In this document: positions 25,619-34,599 of the stretch, one piece after another
Layout of the letters: every line of letters starts with the position of its first letter
Position numbering within the stretch: the first letter of the stretch is position 1
Assembly (NCBI GenBank): GCA_020634455.1
Contig: JACKBQ010000003.1
Coordinates: 35,422-99,421, forward strand
Length of the DNA: 64,000 bases
From: Ardenticatenaceae bacterium
GTDB taxonomy: Bacteria; Chloroflexota; Anaerolineae; Promineifilales; Promineifilaceae
Direction: 5' to 3'
The notes under the pieces: model-generated
The model's input: the letters and a program-made list of their open reading frames with translations, nothing else
The model's database searches: none
What the model was told of the DNA's origin: nothing
Translations under genes and position numbers: made by a program

Positions 25619-26746
25619 TTATTTTTTCTGAGATAGGTATTGGTAGATTAGCGAGTGAAAGTGATGAACACCATTTTCGCGCTGTACTGAAAAACGGCCG
25701 ACATCATAGGACCTTGACTGTAAACCCTTCTGCACAGTTTCGCAAATCTCAATATCTTCTTGCTGCACCTGGTCGCTAAAGGCAATGGAATTTTGCATAC
25801 TTTCCCAGCCACCACCCGTGCCAGGCTGTTCAAAATACCATTCAAAAATCGTTAGCGTCTGGTTGTGACCCAGCGGCAAAATGATGTTGATTTGCAGGTT
25901 ATCGGGATAAAAATTGAGCATAAAGTTGGGGAAGACCCAATAGTAGAGCGCTTCTTCTTCGGCCTCCGTGCGCAAAAAGCGGCGGTCCCGATCCAGCGCT
26001 TCGACGTCGCTGGCGGGGCGCATGGGGGCGTGCTGCTTGGAGTAGGTAGGGAATGTTTCTACGCGGTACTGGTCGTAATCAATTTCGCGGAAGAGGGCGG
26101 GATGGGCGATAGGAATGTGGTACCCTTCCAGGTAGTTGTCTATGTACACTTTCCAGTTGCAGTTAATGAGGTAATCGCGCCGCTCGATGAGGCTCATTTT
26201 GGCCATAGGGATGTTTTTGGCAGCCACTTCGCGCTCAATACTGCCCAGGATGGTTTCCAGTGGTGGGGCAGCGTCATCCAGGCAAGCCATGATGAAGGGA
26301 CCCCACTCGGCAACGCGTACGGCCGTTAAACACACATCTTCCTTGCGCCAGTTAGCCACCCCTTCAAATTCCGGCGCGTTACGGAGACGGCCGTCTAAAC
26401 CGTACGTCCAGCCATGATAGCGGCACTGCAAACTTTGCCGGTTCCCTTTGCCACTAGCCACGGGGCCAGCCCGATGGCAGCACACATTGTAAAAGCCCCG
26501 CAATGCGCCACTTTTTTCGCGGGTGATCACCAGTGGCTCCCCAGCCAGTTCGCAAGTAAAAAAGTCGCCGGGGCGCAATACCATCTCGGTGCGGCCCACG
26601 GGTTGCCATGTTTTGGCAAAAATTTGTTCAATTTCCAGAGTCAAAAAGGCGGGATCGGTGTACCAGCGGGCGGGCAGAGTGCCCGCCTGAGCCAGATCAG
26701 GCGTGAAGGTGTAGTCACTTAAGTCGAGAGCCACATCAGCTTTCAT
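25619..26746 (-). CDS. Rieske non-heme iron oxygenase, alpha subunit
   Basis: A 375-residue oxygenase. The Rieske cluster motif is CCH, sixteen residues, then CRYH (C-x-H-x16-C-x2-H), within VCCHRAGP...LQCRYHGW. The mononuclear iron site follows as NYLEGYHIPIAH (two His) with a distal Asp expected. The overall pattern resembles quaternary-ammonium oxygenases (choline, carnitine, proline betaine) as much as aromatic ring hydroxylases. No reductase gene is adjacent. I start at ATG 26746 with TGTGGAG nine bases upstream; ATG 26776 has no ribosome site. Confidence 0.87.
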   Translation of the reverse strand: MKADVALDLSDYTFTPDLAQAGTLPARWYTDPAFLTLEIEQIFAKTWQPVGRTEMVLRPGDFFTCELAGEPLVITREKSGALRGFYNVCCHRAGPVASGKGNRQSLQCRYHGWTYGLDGRLRNAPEFEGVANWRKEDVCLTAVRVAEWGPFIMACLDDAAPPLETILGSIEREVAAKNIPMAKMSLIERRDYLINCNWKVYIDNYLEGYHIPIAHPALFREIDYDQYRVETFPTYSKQHAPMRPASDVEALDRDRRFLRTEAEEEALYYWVFPNFMLNFYPDNLQINIILPLGHNQTLTIFEWYFEQPGTGGGWESMQNSIAFSDQVQQEDIEICETVQKGLQSRSYDVGRFSVQRENGVHHFHSLIYQYLSQKK

Positions 26747-26891
26747 TGAGCTGTCTCCACATTGTTGAATGTGCAATGGATAGAAAATTTGCCGCTTTTT
26801 GCGGTAAAATCAGGCCAAAATCTGCCCCATTATGCCATGAGATGCCGGGTTGGGGTAGCAAATTACACCATAAAAGTGAGTTAAAGACGCA

Positions 26892-27296
26892 ATGAACGAA
26901 CAACCAATGGAAAAAATCATGACTGCAGCCAAAACGATTGCTGTCGTTGGCTTTTCTTCAAAACCTGCCAAGGCAGGCTACTACGTACCCGCTTACCTGC
27001 AAGGCCAGGGATACCAAATCATTCCGGTGAATCCGAACTTGAGCGAAGGGTTGGGCGAAACGGCCGTTCCCACCCTCACCGCCATCGCCGAACCCGTAGA
27101 CCTGGTGCTCATCTTCCAGCGCAGCGAAAACGTGCCGCCCTTTGTAGACGAGGCCATCGAAATTGGAGCCAAAGCTGTCTGGATGCAGCTAGGTATTGCC
27201 AACGAAACGGCCGCACAAAAAGCCCGCGCCGCCGGACTGGACGTGGTGCAAGACGCCTGCATGCTGGTAGAACATAAACGGTGGGCGGCCCATTAA
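26892..27296 (+). CDS. CoA-binding (CoA_binding_2, YccU-like) protein
   Basis: A 134-residue Rossmann-fold protein: TIAVVGFSSKPAKAGYYVPAYLQGQGYQIIPVNPN is the CoA_binding_2 signature, and VWMQLGIANETA with VVQDACMLVEH closes the fold. Stand-alone proteins of this kind bind CoA or acyl-CoA; function unknown, possibly regulatory. It is the usual length. The hairpin downstream is discussed separately. Confidence 0.88.
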   Translation: MNEQPMEKIMTAAKTIAVVGFSSKPAKAGYYVPAYLQGQGYQIIPVNPNLSEGLGETAVPTLTAIAEPVDLVLIFQRSENVPPFVDEAIEIGAKAVWMQLGIANETAAQKARAAGLDVVQDACMLVEHKRWAAH

Positions 27297-27361
27297 GGCC
27301 AGCCGTTAGATTTTGGCGCGACAATAAAGTCGAAAACTTTATCAAACCAAACAATCCAGGC

Positions 27362-27428
27362 AAACCTGACAGGTCTATTTCCATCTGCCACTTTACGAAC
27401 GATTTTTCAAAGACCTGTCAGGTTTTTT
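27362..27428. terminator. hairpin with T run (ACCTGACAGGTCT repeat)
   Basis: AAACCTGACAGGTCT (27362) and AGACCTGTCAGGTTT (27411) pair over 15 bp across a 34-nt loop and end in a T run, just after the CoA-binding gene. The same ACCTGACAGGTCT word returns at 45177-45234, so this is a repeat family able to serve as terminator. Confidence 0.75.
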
Positions 27429-27438
27429 GTGAAGACCC

Positions 27439-28605
27439 ATGCAAAAACTGATACGCAAATTTGTGACCAACGCCCGCGTGCTCAACATTAACAAAAAAGT
27501 GCGCGATAACCCTACCGCCTTTGTTAGCCTGCGCGATTTTGACGTCACACCGGGCGGCACCGTCTCGCTAAAAGCCATCGCCCAAAACCCAAACATCACC
27601 CTCTACGCACTGAACCATTTCACCCGTGAGGCCATTTTTGTAGAAACCCCGCCGGATGTCGATTTGACAGCGCCTCCTTTTCTTTACCAGGCCCAGTACG
27701 ACAACGCCATCCGGCTGTACAGCATGAGCTACAAAAGCTTCCTCAAGCTGGCCAACATGATGCGCCAGCCCAACAAGCAGCTCATCCTCATCCACTCCGT
27801 GGGGCGTTGCGGCTCCACCCTACTCAGTGACGTGTTCAACAATTTGCCCGATGTGCTGAGCCTGAGTGAGCCAGAAGCGTTTACCGAGATTGTGAAGCGG
27901 CGCGAGCCAGACGGCCGTAACGAAGAAGAGATGGCCCAACTGCTGGATGCCGTCCTTCAGGTGCAGTGCCGCCCCACCAACCAGCTTGCCCCCAAGGTGT
28001 ACGCCATCAAATTCCGCAGCTTTTCTACCGTGATGATCGATCTGCTGCACCGGGTTGCCCCCCAATCCAAGCACATCTTCCTCTACCGCAACGCCGAAGA
28101 CCGCGCCCGCTCCATTGCCCGCGCCTTCCGAACGGTGGAAGCGGGCAACGTGCTGCTAGACCCGGACAATCTGCGGGTGCGCACCAAGTTTGTGCCACTC
28201 ATCAGCCAGTACGCCGACCGGGCCACCAACGGCACACTCTCCAAAGTGGAGTTCAGCATGTTGGCCTGGCTGTCTGGGATGCAAAAATATTTGGAGCAGC
28301 ACGCGGCGGGTGTGCCGATGTGTGCTGTGCGCTACGAAGACATGATTGCCGAGCCTGCACAGATCGTGGAAACGCTGTACGACTATTGCGGCTTGCCCAC
28401 CACGCCAGAGCGCATCGCCCTGGGCGTGAAGGCGTTCGAGCGGGATTCGCAGCAAGGTTCCAGCCTGGCCCGCAAAACCCTGAAGCAGGATGAGCAAAAC
28501 CAACTCACAGAAGAACATCTGGCCGAAATTCACCAGCTGCTGTCGGAACACCCCACCATAAAAACGGCCGATTTCATCGTCCCCAACACCATCCAACCTG
28601 AATAA
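27439..28605 (+). CDS. sulfotransferase family protein (PAPS-dependent)
   Basis: A 388-residue protein with a sulfotransferase P-loop IHSVGRCGSTLLSDVF (5'-phosphosulfate binding) at about residue 117 and a 3'-phosphate-binding block IFLYRNAEDRARSIARAF near residue 215. The C-terminal part has RYEDMIAEPAQIVETLYDYCG, typical of the family. Members move sulfate from PAPS to sugars, lipids or proteins. The N-terminal 110 residues are an extension I do not recognise. It begins directly after the T run of the upstream hairpin, with no strong Shine-Dalgarno. Confidence 0.82.
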   Translation: MQKLIRKFVTNARVLNINKKVRDNPTAFVSLRDFDVTPGGTVSLKAIAQNPNITLYALNHFTREAIFVETPPDVDLTAPPFLYQAQYDNAIRLYSMSYKSFLKLANMMRQPNKQLILIHSVGRCGSTLLSDVFNNLPDVLSLSEPEAFTEIVKRREPDGRNEEEMAQLLDAVLQVQCRPTNQLAPKVYAIKFRSFSTVMIDLLHRVAPQSKHIFLYRNAEDRARSIARAFRTVEAGNVLLDPDNLRVRTKFVPLISQYADRATNGTLSKVEFSMLAWLSGMQKYLEQHAAGVPMCAVRYEDMIAEPAQIVETLYDYCGLPTTPERIALGVKAFERDSQQGSSLARKTLKQDEQNQLTEEHLAEIHQLLSEHPTIKTADFIVPNTIQPE

Positions 28606-28612
28606 TTTTTTT

Positions 28613-28672
28613 GCCACAGAGGACACAGAGATTTAAGAGATATTTCTCTTTTTCCTCTGTGTTCTCTGTGGC
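28613..28672. repeat. CACAGAG-type hairpin
   Basis: GCCACAGAGGACACAGAG and CTCTGTGTTCTCTGTGGC are 18-base arms with one G-T wobble, right after the sulfotransferase stop. Same family as 20796, 21931, 24519 and, more loosely, 29286-29360. Confidence 0.8.
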
Positions 28673-28741
28673 CACCCGTCTTTGTGAAACTTTGCTCCCA
28701 AGCCGCCGTATAGAGAGCATCATTAAGCGGAGGTAAAACAG

Positions 28742-29140
28742 ATGTCTGACACAATTGAAGGTTTGAAAGAAGCTGAAAAAGAAGCCATGAATCACAACCA
28801 AACGCCAACGCAGGTATCGCGAAACCATAGCAATACCACCTGGGGCATTGTTTTGATTGGTTTGGGCATTTTCTTTTTGGTAAGCCGCACAGGTGGATTT
28901 TTTATTCACAACTGGTGGGCGCTGTTTATTTTGATTCCAGCCTTCCACAATATGAATGAGGCGTGGCAAAGTTACCGGGCAAACGGCCGTCTCACCAAAC
29001 ATGCCCGTCATTCCCTGATGGGTGGTTTGCTCATTGGCATGGTGGCGGTCTTCTTCTTGTTTAGCCTGAGCTGGAATCTGTTCTGGCCCCTGGTTTTGAT
29101 TATGCTTGGGATTGGGGCGCTGCTGAACGGCCGTTCATAA
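28742..29140 (+). CDS. small membrane protein with LiaF-like TM domain
   Basis: A 132-residue protein with a charged N-terminal helix, then four membrane spans in two hairpins (IVLIGLGIFFLV, WWALFILIPAFHNM; GLLIGMVAVFFLF, WNLFWPLVLIMLGIGALL). The pattern of a short GxxxIxxGxxFL helix and a WPxxLIxxG helix is that of the LiaI-LiaF-like TM region (DUF5668). Such proteins are linked to envelope stress sensing. GGAGG precedes the ATG. Function unknown here. Confidence 0.75.
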   Translation: MSDTIEGLKEAEKEAMNHNQTPTQVSRNHSNTTWGIVLIGLGIFFLVSRTGGFFIHNWWALFILIPAFHNMNEAWQSYRANGRLTKHARHSLMGGLLIGMVAVFFLFSLSWNLFWPLVLIMLGIGALLNGRS

Positions 29141-29172
29141 CATTGTTTTTCTGCTCCAAAACCTTCTTCCTG

Positions 29173-29244
29173 AGCCGGTGGGAGGGTGACGTCGGGCAAT
29201 CGAGCTTCTTGGTTGCTCAACCTCACCCCCTCACCGGCTTTTTC
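29173..29244. terminator. long hairpin terminator
   Basis: AGCCGGTG and CACCGGCT pair, with an inner GGGTGA/TCACCC stem, and five T follow. It lies after the LiaF-like gene. The remaining spacer to 29379 has CACAGAG-type words (CTCTGTGCAACTCTGTGCC) and no gene. Confidence 0.75.
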
Positions 29245-29379
29245 TCTCGCCAATCTCGCCTTCCTCTATTACCATTCTCAAAAACAAACTCAACAGATTT
29301 CACAGATTTTTCTCTATCTCTGTGCAACTCTGTGCCTTCTCTGCGAAACTCTGTGTTCCGCTTTTTAGGAGAATAACTC

Positions 29380-30108
29380 ATGACAGATTCCACTTACAGG
29401 CAAAAATCCACCGTTGCCCAAATTCGGCAGCGATTTGACAATGACGTGGAGCGCTTTGCCAACCTGGAAACCGGCCAATCCTCCACAGTGGATGCCCCGC
29501 TGGCCCTGGAGCTGATTACCAGCGCAGCGGCAGTCACCAATCCGCACGCCAGCCACTTTGTGGACGTGGGCTGCGGCGCAGGCAACTACAGCCTGAAGCT
29601 GCTGGAAAAGCTGCCCAATTTAGACGTGACGCTGATTGATTTGAGCCAGCCGATGCTGGCTCGGGCCAGTGAGCGGGTGCAGACAGTGAGCAACGGCCGT
29701 ATCCACACCCACCAATCAGATATCCGCGAACTTGAATTGGGGGAAAATCAGTTCGACATCATCATGGCGGCAGCGGTGCTGCACCATTTGCGGGAAGATG
29801 CGGAGTGGACGGCCGTTTTCCAAAAGTTCTACCGTGCGCTCAAACCGGGTGGTTCCATCTGGATTTCTGATTTGGTGACGCATACGGCGGCGGCGATTGA
29901 GCAGATGATGGTGGAAAGATACGGCCGTTACCTCAGCGAACTCAAAGATGAAGCATACCGCGATCACGTCTTCGCCTACATCGCCGCCGAGGACACCCCC
30001 CGTCCCCTGCTCTTCCAGATTGATTTGCTGCGCCAGGTCGGCTTCACTCAGGCCGAAATTTTGCACAAAAACAGCGTCTTTGCCGCCTTTGGGGCGGTGA
30101 AGGGGTGA
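29380..30108 (+). CDS. class I SAM-dependent methyltransferase
   Basis: A 242-residue Rossmann methyltransferase. Motif I is FVDVGCGAGNYSLKLLEKLP, followed by the acidic VTLIDLSQPML and the post-motif FDIIMAAAVLHHLRED. This is the Methyltransf_12/25 type, acting on small molecules. AGGAG lies about 9 nt before the ATG. The substrate is not predictable; it stands alone on this strand. Confidence 0.88.
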   Translation: MTDSTYRQKSTVAQIRQRFDNDVERFANLETGQSSTVDAPLALELITSAAAVTNPHASHFVDVGCGAGNYSLKLLEKLPNLDVTLIDLSQPMLARASERVQTVSNGRIHTHQSDIRELELGENQFDIIMAAAVLHHLREDAEWTAVFQKFYRALKPGGSIWISDLVTHTAAAIEQMMVERYGRYLSELKDEAYRDHVFAYIAAEDTPRPLLFQIDLLRQVGFTQAEILHKNSVFAAFGAVKG

Positions 30109-30157
30109 ACGGCCGTTAAAAATTCTCTATTCTCACTTGATTACGATCACAGCGAAC

Positions 30158-30577
30158 TCAGCTTTCTTCACGCGTACGCCGCAATTCTTCTTGCAGCCGT
30201 TTAATCTCAGCATCCATCTCGCTGACGAGTTGTTCTTTTGAGCTAGAAGGTGATGGCGCGGCCAGGCCTGGCAGTTGCAGCGGTCTGTCCCAGAAAAACG
30301 CCTCCTCAAACACGCCCCACAAATCCACATGTTTGGTCACGCGGTGTTTGTGCTTAATGCCGTTGACATCCTCGTACAGCAGCACAAATTGGAAGTAGCC
30401 GCGCTGCCCCCATTTGTCATCGCGCCAAATCACAATGTTTTGCCCACCAGCTTGTTGAACCAATTTGCGGAGCTGCTGCTTGGCTTCCTGAATCTGACTA
30501 TTTTGTTTGGCAATGCCCCAAATCAGAATAACGATCAGGCCAGCCATTAGCAAAAAAGAAAACAACTCTGCACTCAT
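30158..30577 (-). CDS. hypothetical single-span membrane protein with coiled coil
   Basis: A 139-residue protein I do not recognise. It has one N-terminal membrane helix (FSFLLMAGLIVILIWGI), then a short coiled coil (QNSQIQEAKQQLRKLVQQ), a small beta-rich domain with IVIWRDDKWGQRGYFQFVLLYED, and a C-terminal coiled coil (MDAEIKRLQEELRRTREE). It may be anchored facing the cytoplasm. AGGGAG precedes the ATG 30577. Confidence 0.6.
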   Translation of the reverse strand: MSAELFSFLLMAGLIVILIWGIAKQNSQIQEAKQQLRKLVQQAGGQNIVIWRDDKWGQRGYFQFVLLYEDVNGIKHKHRVTKHVDLWGVFEEAFFWDRPLQLPGLAAPSPSSSKEQLVSEMDAEIKRLQEELRRTREES

Positions 30578-30672
30578 CACAATCTACTCCCTGACAAACT
30601 GAACAAATTGTTGCCAACGAATATCCTTACGCAAATGAAGCCCGGAAGTTTTCAATTTTTGAGCGGCTGGCT

Positions 30673-31050
30673 CTATTTTTCGTCATCTCGTCTTGGGTCG
30701 AGCAGTTGGTCAATGTACATCCAGACGACGCGGGCGTAGTGGAAGATGAGCGGTGAAGCCAGCAGCAATGCCGTTGTGGCCCCGATGAGATAGCCCCAAA
30801 TAGACGGCCGTATCCAAAAATATAGCGCCACCACAACCGGCACAGCAATGAAAAAACTCATCACATACCCCACAAACACCGCCATCATGAAGTAGCCGTC
30901 TTCCCGCTCGAAATGGATGCCGCACTGGGGGCAATCTTCATGCATTCGCATAGCCTTGCGAAACACATTTCCTTGCCGACAGCTGGGACATTTCATCGTT
31001 ACAATGGCTTTAAGCCAGTTTGGTTTGGTTGATTTTGTGGCTGCTTCCAC
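30673..31050 (-). CDS. DUF983 zinc-ribbon membrane protein
   Basis: A 125-residue protein. A CPSC...CPQC zinc ribbon (MKCPSCRQGNVFRKAMRMHEDCPQCGIHFE) is followed by DGYFMMAVFVGYVM and two or three membrane spans, the DUF983 layout. Such proteins often occur near cytochrome oxidase genes in alphaproteobacteria, but none are here. The start is GTG, with AGGGGGAA just upstream. Function unknown. Confidence 0.82.
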   Translation of the reverse strand: MEAATKSTKPNWLKAIVTMKCPSCRQGNVFRKAMRMHEDCPQCGIHFEREDGYFMMAVFVGYVMSFFIAVPVVVALYFWIRPSIWGYLIGATTALLLASPLIFHYARVVWMYIDQLLDPRRDDEK

Positions 31051-31137
31051 TGGTTCCCCCTGATTTTTGGCCGATTTTGGGCTAAAAACGGCCGTTTCCT
31101 CTAAATACTATACGAAATCGTATTCTGACTCAATTAA

Positions 31138-31860
31138 TTATGAGCTACTCACAATTTGTTCCTGAACGGCCGTAATCGTCCCAATCCCCTGCTCTGCCAA
31201 CGTCAACAGTTCATCAAATTCGGCGCGGCTGAACGGCGCTTTTTCCCCCGTGCCCTGTACCTCTACCAACAAGCCGACTGATGTCATCACCACATTCATA
31301 TCCACTTCCGCTGCCACGTCTTCCACGTAGGGCAAATCGAGCAGCGGCAGGCCATCCACCACGCCCACGCTGATGGCGGCGATCTGGTGCTTGTTAACGG
31401 CCGTATCCAAAACCCCCGCCGCAATCAATGGCTTCAGCGCCAACTGCAACGCCACCCAACTGCCGCAGATAGCCGTGGTGCGCGTGCCCCCATCCGCTTG
31501 CAGCACATCACAATCCACCGTGATGGTGCGTTCGCCCAACAGCGACAAATCCAGCGCCATGCGCAAGCTGCGCCCGATGAGCCGGGAGATTTCTTGCGTG
31601 CGCCCCTTCGGCCAGCGCTGCTCACGATTGGTGCGCTGTTTGGTACTGCGCGGCAGCATGGCATATTCGGCCGTCAGCCAGCCGTGTGGATCAGGCTGGT
31701 TGCGCAGCCACGGCGGCAAGCTCTCTTCGATGGTCACATTGCACAACACGTGCGTCTCGCCAAATTTGGCCAGCACCGATCCTTCCGCCATTTTGGTAAA
31801 GTGCGGTACAAAGGTGATGGGTCGTAATTCGTTTGGGGAACGGCCGTCTGCTCTTTTCAT
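31138..31860 (-). CDS. rph: ribonuclease PH
   Basis: A 240-residue protein of the usual length for RNase PH. It reads RADGRSPNELRPI at the start, KFGETHVLCNVTIEES, PHGWLTAEYAMLPRST, GRTQEISRLIGRSLRMALDL and VDCDVLQADGGTRTTAICG, all hallmark blocks with the phosphate- and RNA-binding residues. It trims tRNA 3' ends using phosphate. AGGAAATT precedes the ATG. It is transcribed away from the alpha/beta hydrolase gene. Confidence 0.96.
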   Translation of the reverse strand: MKRADGRSPNELRPITFVPHFTKMAEGSVLAKFGETHVLCNVTIEESLPPWLRNQPDPHGWLTAEYAMLPRSTKQRTNREQRWPKGRTQEISRLIGRSLRMALDLSLLGERTITVDCDVLQADGGTRTTAICGSWVALQLALKPLIAAGVLDTAVNKHQIAAISVGVVDGLPLLDLPYVEDVAAEVDMNVVMTSVGLLVEVQGTGEKAPFSRAEFDELLTLAEQGIGTITAVQEQIVSSS

Positions 31861-31877
31861 AATTTCCTACACATCCA

Positions 31878-31906
31878 CTGGCAAACTTGCAAACTCGCAA
31901 ACTCGC
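31878..31906. repeat. reiterated CTTGCAAACTCGC words
   Basis: GCAAACTTGCAAACTCGCAAACTCGCC is a tandem of a roughly 9-base word just upstream of rph. The same word series appears at 43408-43438. The rest of this 189-bp spacer shows no gene. Confidence 0.6.
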
Positions 31907-32049
31907 CACTCAAATAAATTTCGCCAAGTATACCCAACCCACCCTTGCCCCGCACCGAAATCGTGCCTAAACTCAATTCAACAAAAACCCTCAGGGGCTG
32001 CTTACAAAAATCTGTGTAATCTGTAGATACAAACAAGGAACAATTCATT

Positions 32050-33012
32050 ATGAAAAAATGGGGGCGCCGTTTCGCCATCTTTTTAGCGATTGTGCTACTA
32101 ATCCTGCTCATTGGCCCGTTCCTCATTCCAGTGCCGCCGCTGGAAGGCACCCTGCCGCCGCAAACGCTGGCCGATGAACAGAGCCAGTTCATCACCATAC
32201 CCTACCCCGGCACTGACGGCCTGGAGATTCATTACTGGGACGCAGGCGACGGGCCACGCCACTTTTTGCTGCTGCACGGCTTTGCCAGCAATGTGTACAC
32301 CTGGGATGAAGTGTTTGGCTACTTTGCCAGCCAGGGCCGCGCTGTGGCTTACGATCGCATTCCGTTTGGCTTGAGCGAACGGCCGTTACCCTCCGACTGG
32401 CAAGCCCAGAACCCCTACACCCGCGAAGCCACCGTGGATTTTGCCATTGAACTGCTCGATGAGCTGGGCATTGACCGGGCGATTGTGGTCGGCAACTCCG
32501 CGGGTGGCTTGCTAGCCATGCAGTTGGCCCTGGAACACCCGGAGCGCGTCGAAGGGCTCATTTTGGCTGCCCCCGCCGTGCTCAGCGGCAACGGTAGCCC
32601 GCCGCTGGCCCAGGCGCTGGCCAACACCCCACAGCTCAAACGGATTGGCCCCCTGTTTGCCCGGCTCATTGGCCAAATTGAATTTGCCGGGGATTTAACC
32701 GATGTGCAAATAGAAAAGGCATTTATAGGCACGCGGATACAAAATTGGGACAAAGCGCTGTGGGAATTCACGGCCGCCACCAGCCAGCTAGACCTCAGTG
32801 ACCAATTTGACCAGATTACCCAGCCTACTCTCGTCATCACCGGCGACGCAGACAATTTTGTGCCCCCTGGCGAGAGCATCCAGCTTGCGGGCGAACTGCC
32901 CAACGCCGAGCTGGCTGTGCTGCCCAACTGTGGCCACATCCCCCAGCAAGAGTGCGAAACCGAGTTTTTGCAAGCGGTGGAAGATTGGCTGGCCACGCTG
33001 CCGGGGAAGTAA
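32050..33012 (+). CDS. alpha/beta hydrolase, membrane-anchored
   Basis: A 320-residue hydrolase with an N-terminal membrane anchor (FAIFLAIVLLILLIGPFLIPVPP). The fold is clear: FLLLHGFASNVYTWDEV, the nucleophile elbow VVGNSAGG, a late Asp in VITGDADNFVPP, and His in LPNCGHIPQQE. It is active-site complete. Relatives include haloalkane dehalogenase-like and ester hydrolases; substrate unknown. An ACAAGGAAC sequence lies 8 nt before the ATG. Confidence 0.87.
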   Translation: MKKWGRRFAIFLAIVLLILLIGPFLIPVPPLEGTLPPQTLADEQSQFITIPYPGTDGLEIHYWDAGDGPRHFLLLHGFASNVYTWDEVFGYFASQGRAVAYDRIPFGLSERPLPSDWQAQNPYTREATVDFAIELLDELGIDRAIVVGNSAGGLLAMQLALEHPERVEGLILAAPAVLSGNGSPPLAQALANTPQLKRIGPLFARLIGQIEFAGDLTDVQIEKAFIGTRIQNWDKALWEFTAATSQLDLSDQFDQITQPTLVITGDADNFVPPGESIQLAGELPNAELAVLPNCGHIPQQECETEFLQAVEDWLATLPGK

Positions 33013-33021
33013 GCAGGAAAT

Positions 33022-33069
33022 AGTGGTAAGTGAAAAGTTTATTGCCACTTATCACTTTTTACTTATCAT
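33022..33069. repeat. AGTGAAAAGT-type hairpin
   Basis: AGTGGTAAGTGAAAAGT is answered by GCCACTTATCACTTTTTACTTATC. The same words recur at 43372, 43717 and 49975. It lies between the hydrolase and HtrA genes; the remaining spacer to 33288 has no gene. Confidence 0.7.
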
Positions 33070-33288
33070 TTGCCCACTCCAATTCATCCCGCGCTTAGAA
33101 ACGGCCGTCTTTATTACCTCTCTCTCAGCATCACGTTACACATTTTTTGCATTTGCCCCCCACACTTCGGTCATCTTTGTTAGTAGTACCAAAGTTACAT
33201 GAATCACCCAATTACCAATTCGCCAAATTTAACACTTACCAAGTGAAGAAGTAATACGTGATTCAACAACCCGTATTTTGGAGGCAAT

Positions 33289-34488
33289 ATGAATAAGCAA
33301 ACCCGTATTCGATCTATTCGCTCGTTTTGGTTACCGTTTTTTGTCGTACTGATCCTGATATTATCTGCCTGTAGCGGCACCGAAACGGTCGAATCCAACC
33401 CCATCACCCAAGCTATCAACTCACTGACCCAAGAAACAGAGCCAGAAACGGCCGTCCTTACCGAAACCGACCCCGTTGTGGAAACAGCCGCCCCTGTAAA
33501 TTCTGTGCCGGGAACGGCCGTAAACGGACCCATCGCCGACCTGTTTGCCCAGGAACAGGCCTACGTTTCCATTTATGAACAGGTCAACCCAGCCGTCGTC
33601 AACATTGTTATTGGCAGCGGACAAGGCTCCGGCTTTCTGTTCGATAACAACGGGCACATCGTCACCAACAACCACGTGGTAGCCAGCGGCGGCCAGATTG
33701 TGGTGAACTTCGATGACGGCCGTCAGCTCCCTGCCACCATCGTTGGTACCGATCCATCATCAGACCTGGCCGTCATTCAGGTAGACCCCAGCCGGGTCAG
33801 CGACATCACCCCGGTAGCCCTGGCTGATTCCGATGCGCTCAAGGTAGGGCAAATTGTCATCGCCATCGGCAGCCCGTTTGGTCTGCAAAGCAGCATGACT
33901 ACCGGCATCATCTCCGGCCTGGATCGCCTGTTTCCCGGTGCCGTCGGCCCCGATGGGCAATCTTTCCAAATTCCCAACATCATCCAAACAGACGCGGCAA
34001 TTAATCCAGGTAATTCCGGCGGCCCGCTGCTCAATCTGTACGGCCAGGTGATTGGCATCAACACGGCCATCGAATCCCCCGTGCGCGGTTCGTCTGGCAT
34101 TGGTTACGCCGTACCGGCAAACATTGTAAGCAACATCGTGCCACAGATTATCGCCAACGGCCGTGTCGAAACTCCGTGGCTGGGCATTTCTGGCGGCCTC
34201 ATTTCTGAAGCAGCGGCAAATGCCCTGGGGTTGCCGACCAACCAAACCGGCATCCTGATCAGAGATGCTATTGTTGGTGGGCCAGCGGCGGCCGCAGGGC
34301 TGCGTGGGGGCAATAACCCAGATGTCATCGTGGGAGTAGATGGCCACGCAATTGTAGAATTTGACGATTTGTTGGGTTACCTGGTGCAGCAAACCGTGGT
34401 TGGTCAAACCATTCAGCTACAAATTTTGCGGGATGGCCAGCCGCAAACGGTTAGCGTCACGCTGTCAGCCCGTCCGGCTTCCAGTTAA
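33289..34488 (+). CDS. HtrA/DegP-type serine protease lipoprotein
   Basis: A 399-residue exported protease with signal peptide and lipobox LSAC (Cys 28), then a Thr/Glu-rich linker. The trypsin-like domain has His in HIVTNNHVVASGG, Asp in GTDPSSDLAVIQVD and Ser in NPGNSGGPLLN. A single C-terminal PDZ domain (TPWLGISGGLISEAA... LRGGNNPDVIVGVDG) follows. It would clear or refold misfolded proteins at the outer face of the membrane. GGAGGCAAT precedes the ATG, and a strong terminator follows. Confidence 0.93.
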   Translation: MNKQTRIRSIRSFWLPFFVVLILILSACSGTETVESNPITQAINSLTQETEPETAVLTETDPVVETAAPVNSVPGTAVNGPIADLFAQEQAYVSIYEQVNPAVVNIVIGSGQGSGFLFDNNGHIVTNNHVVASGGQIVVNFDDGRQLPATIVGTDPSSDLAVIQVDPSRVSDITPVALADSDALKVGQIVIAIGSPFGLQSSMTTGIISGLDRLFPGAVGPDGQSFQIPNIIQTDAAINPGNSGGPLLNLYGQVIGINTAIESPVRGSSGIGYAVPANIVSNIVPQIIANGRVETPWLGISGGLISEAAANALGLPTNQTGILIRDAIVGGPAAAAGLRGGNNPDVIVGVDGHAIVEFDDLLGYLVQQTVVGQTIQLQILRDGQPQTVSVTLSARPASS

Positions 34489-34508
34489 TCAGTAAATTAA
34501 GTTTCAAC

Positions 34509-34548
34509 AAAAAAGCAGGCTAATCAATTAAGATCAGCCTGCTTTTTT
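34509..34548. terminator. bidirectional rho-independent terminator
   Basis: AAAAAAGCAGGCT and AGCCTGCTTTTTT form a 13-bp stem with a 14-nt loop, with U runs on both strands. It separates the HtrA gene from the convergent aldehyde dehydrogenase gene. Confidence 0.9.
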
Positions 34549-34599
34549 GGCATTAATGCTGCCAATACCCTCTATTTTTACATTTTATTAGGGAAACAG

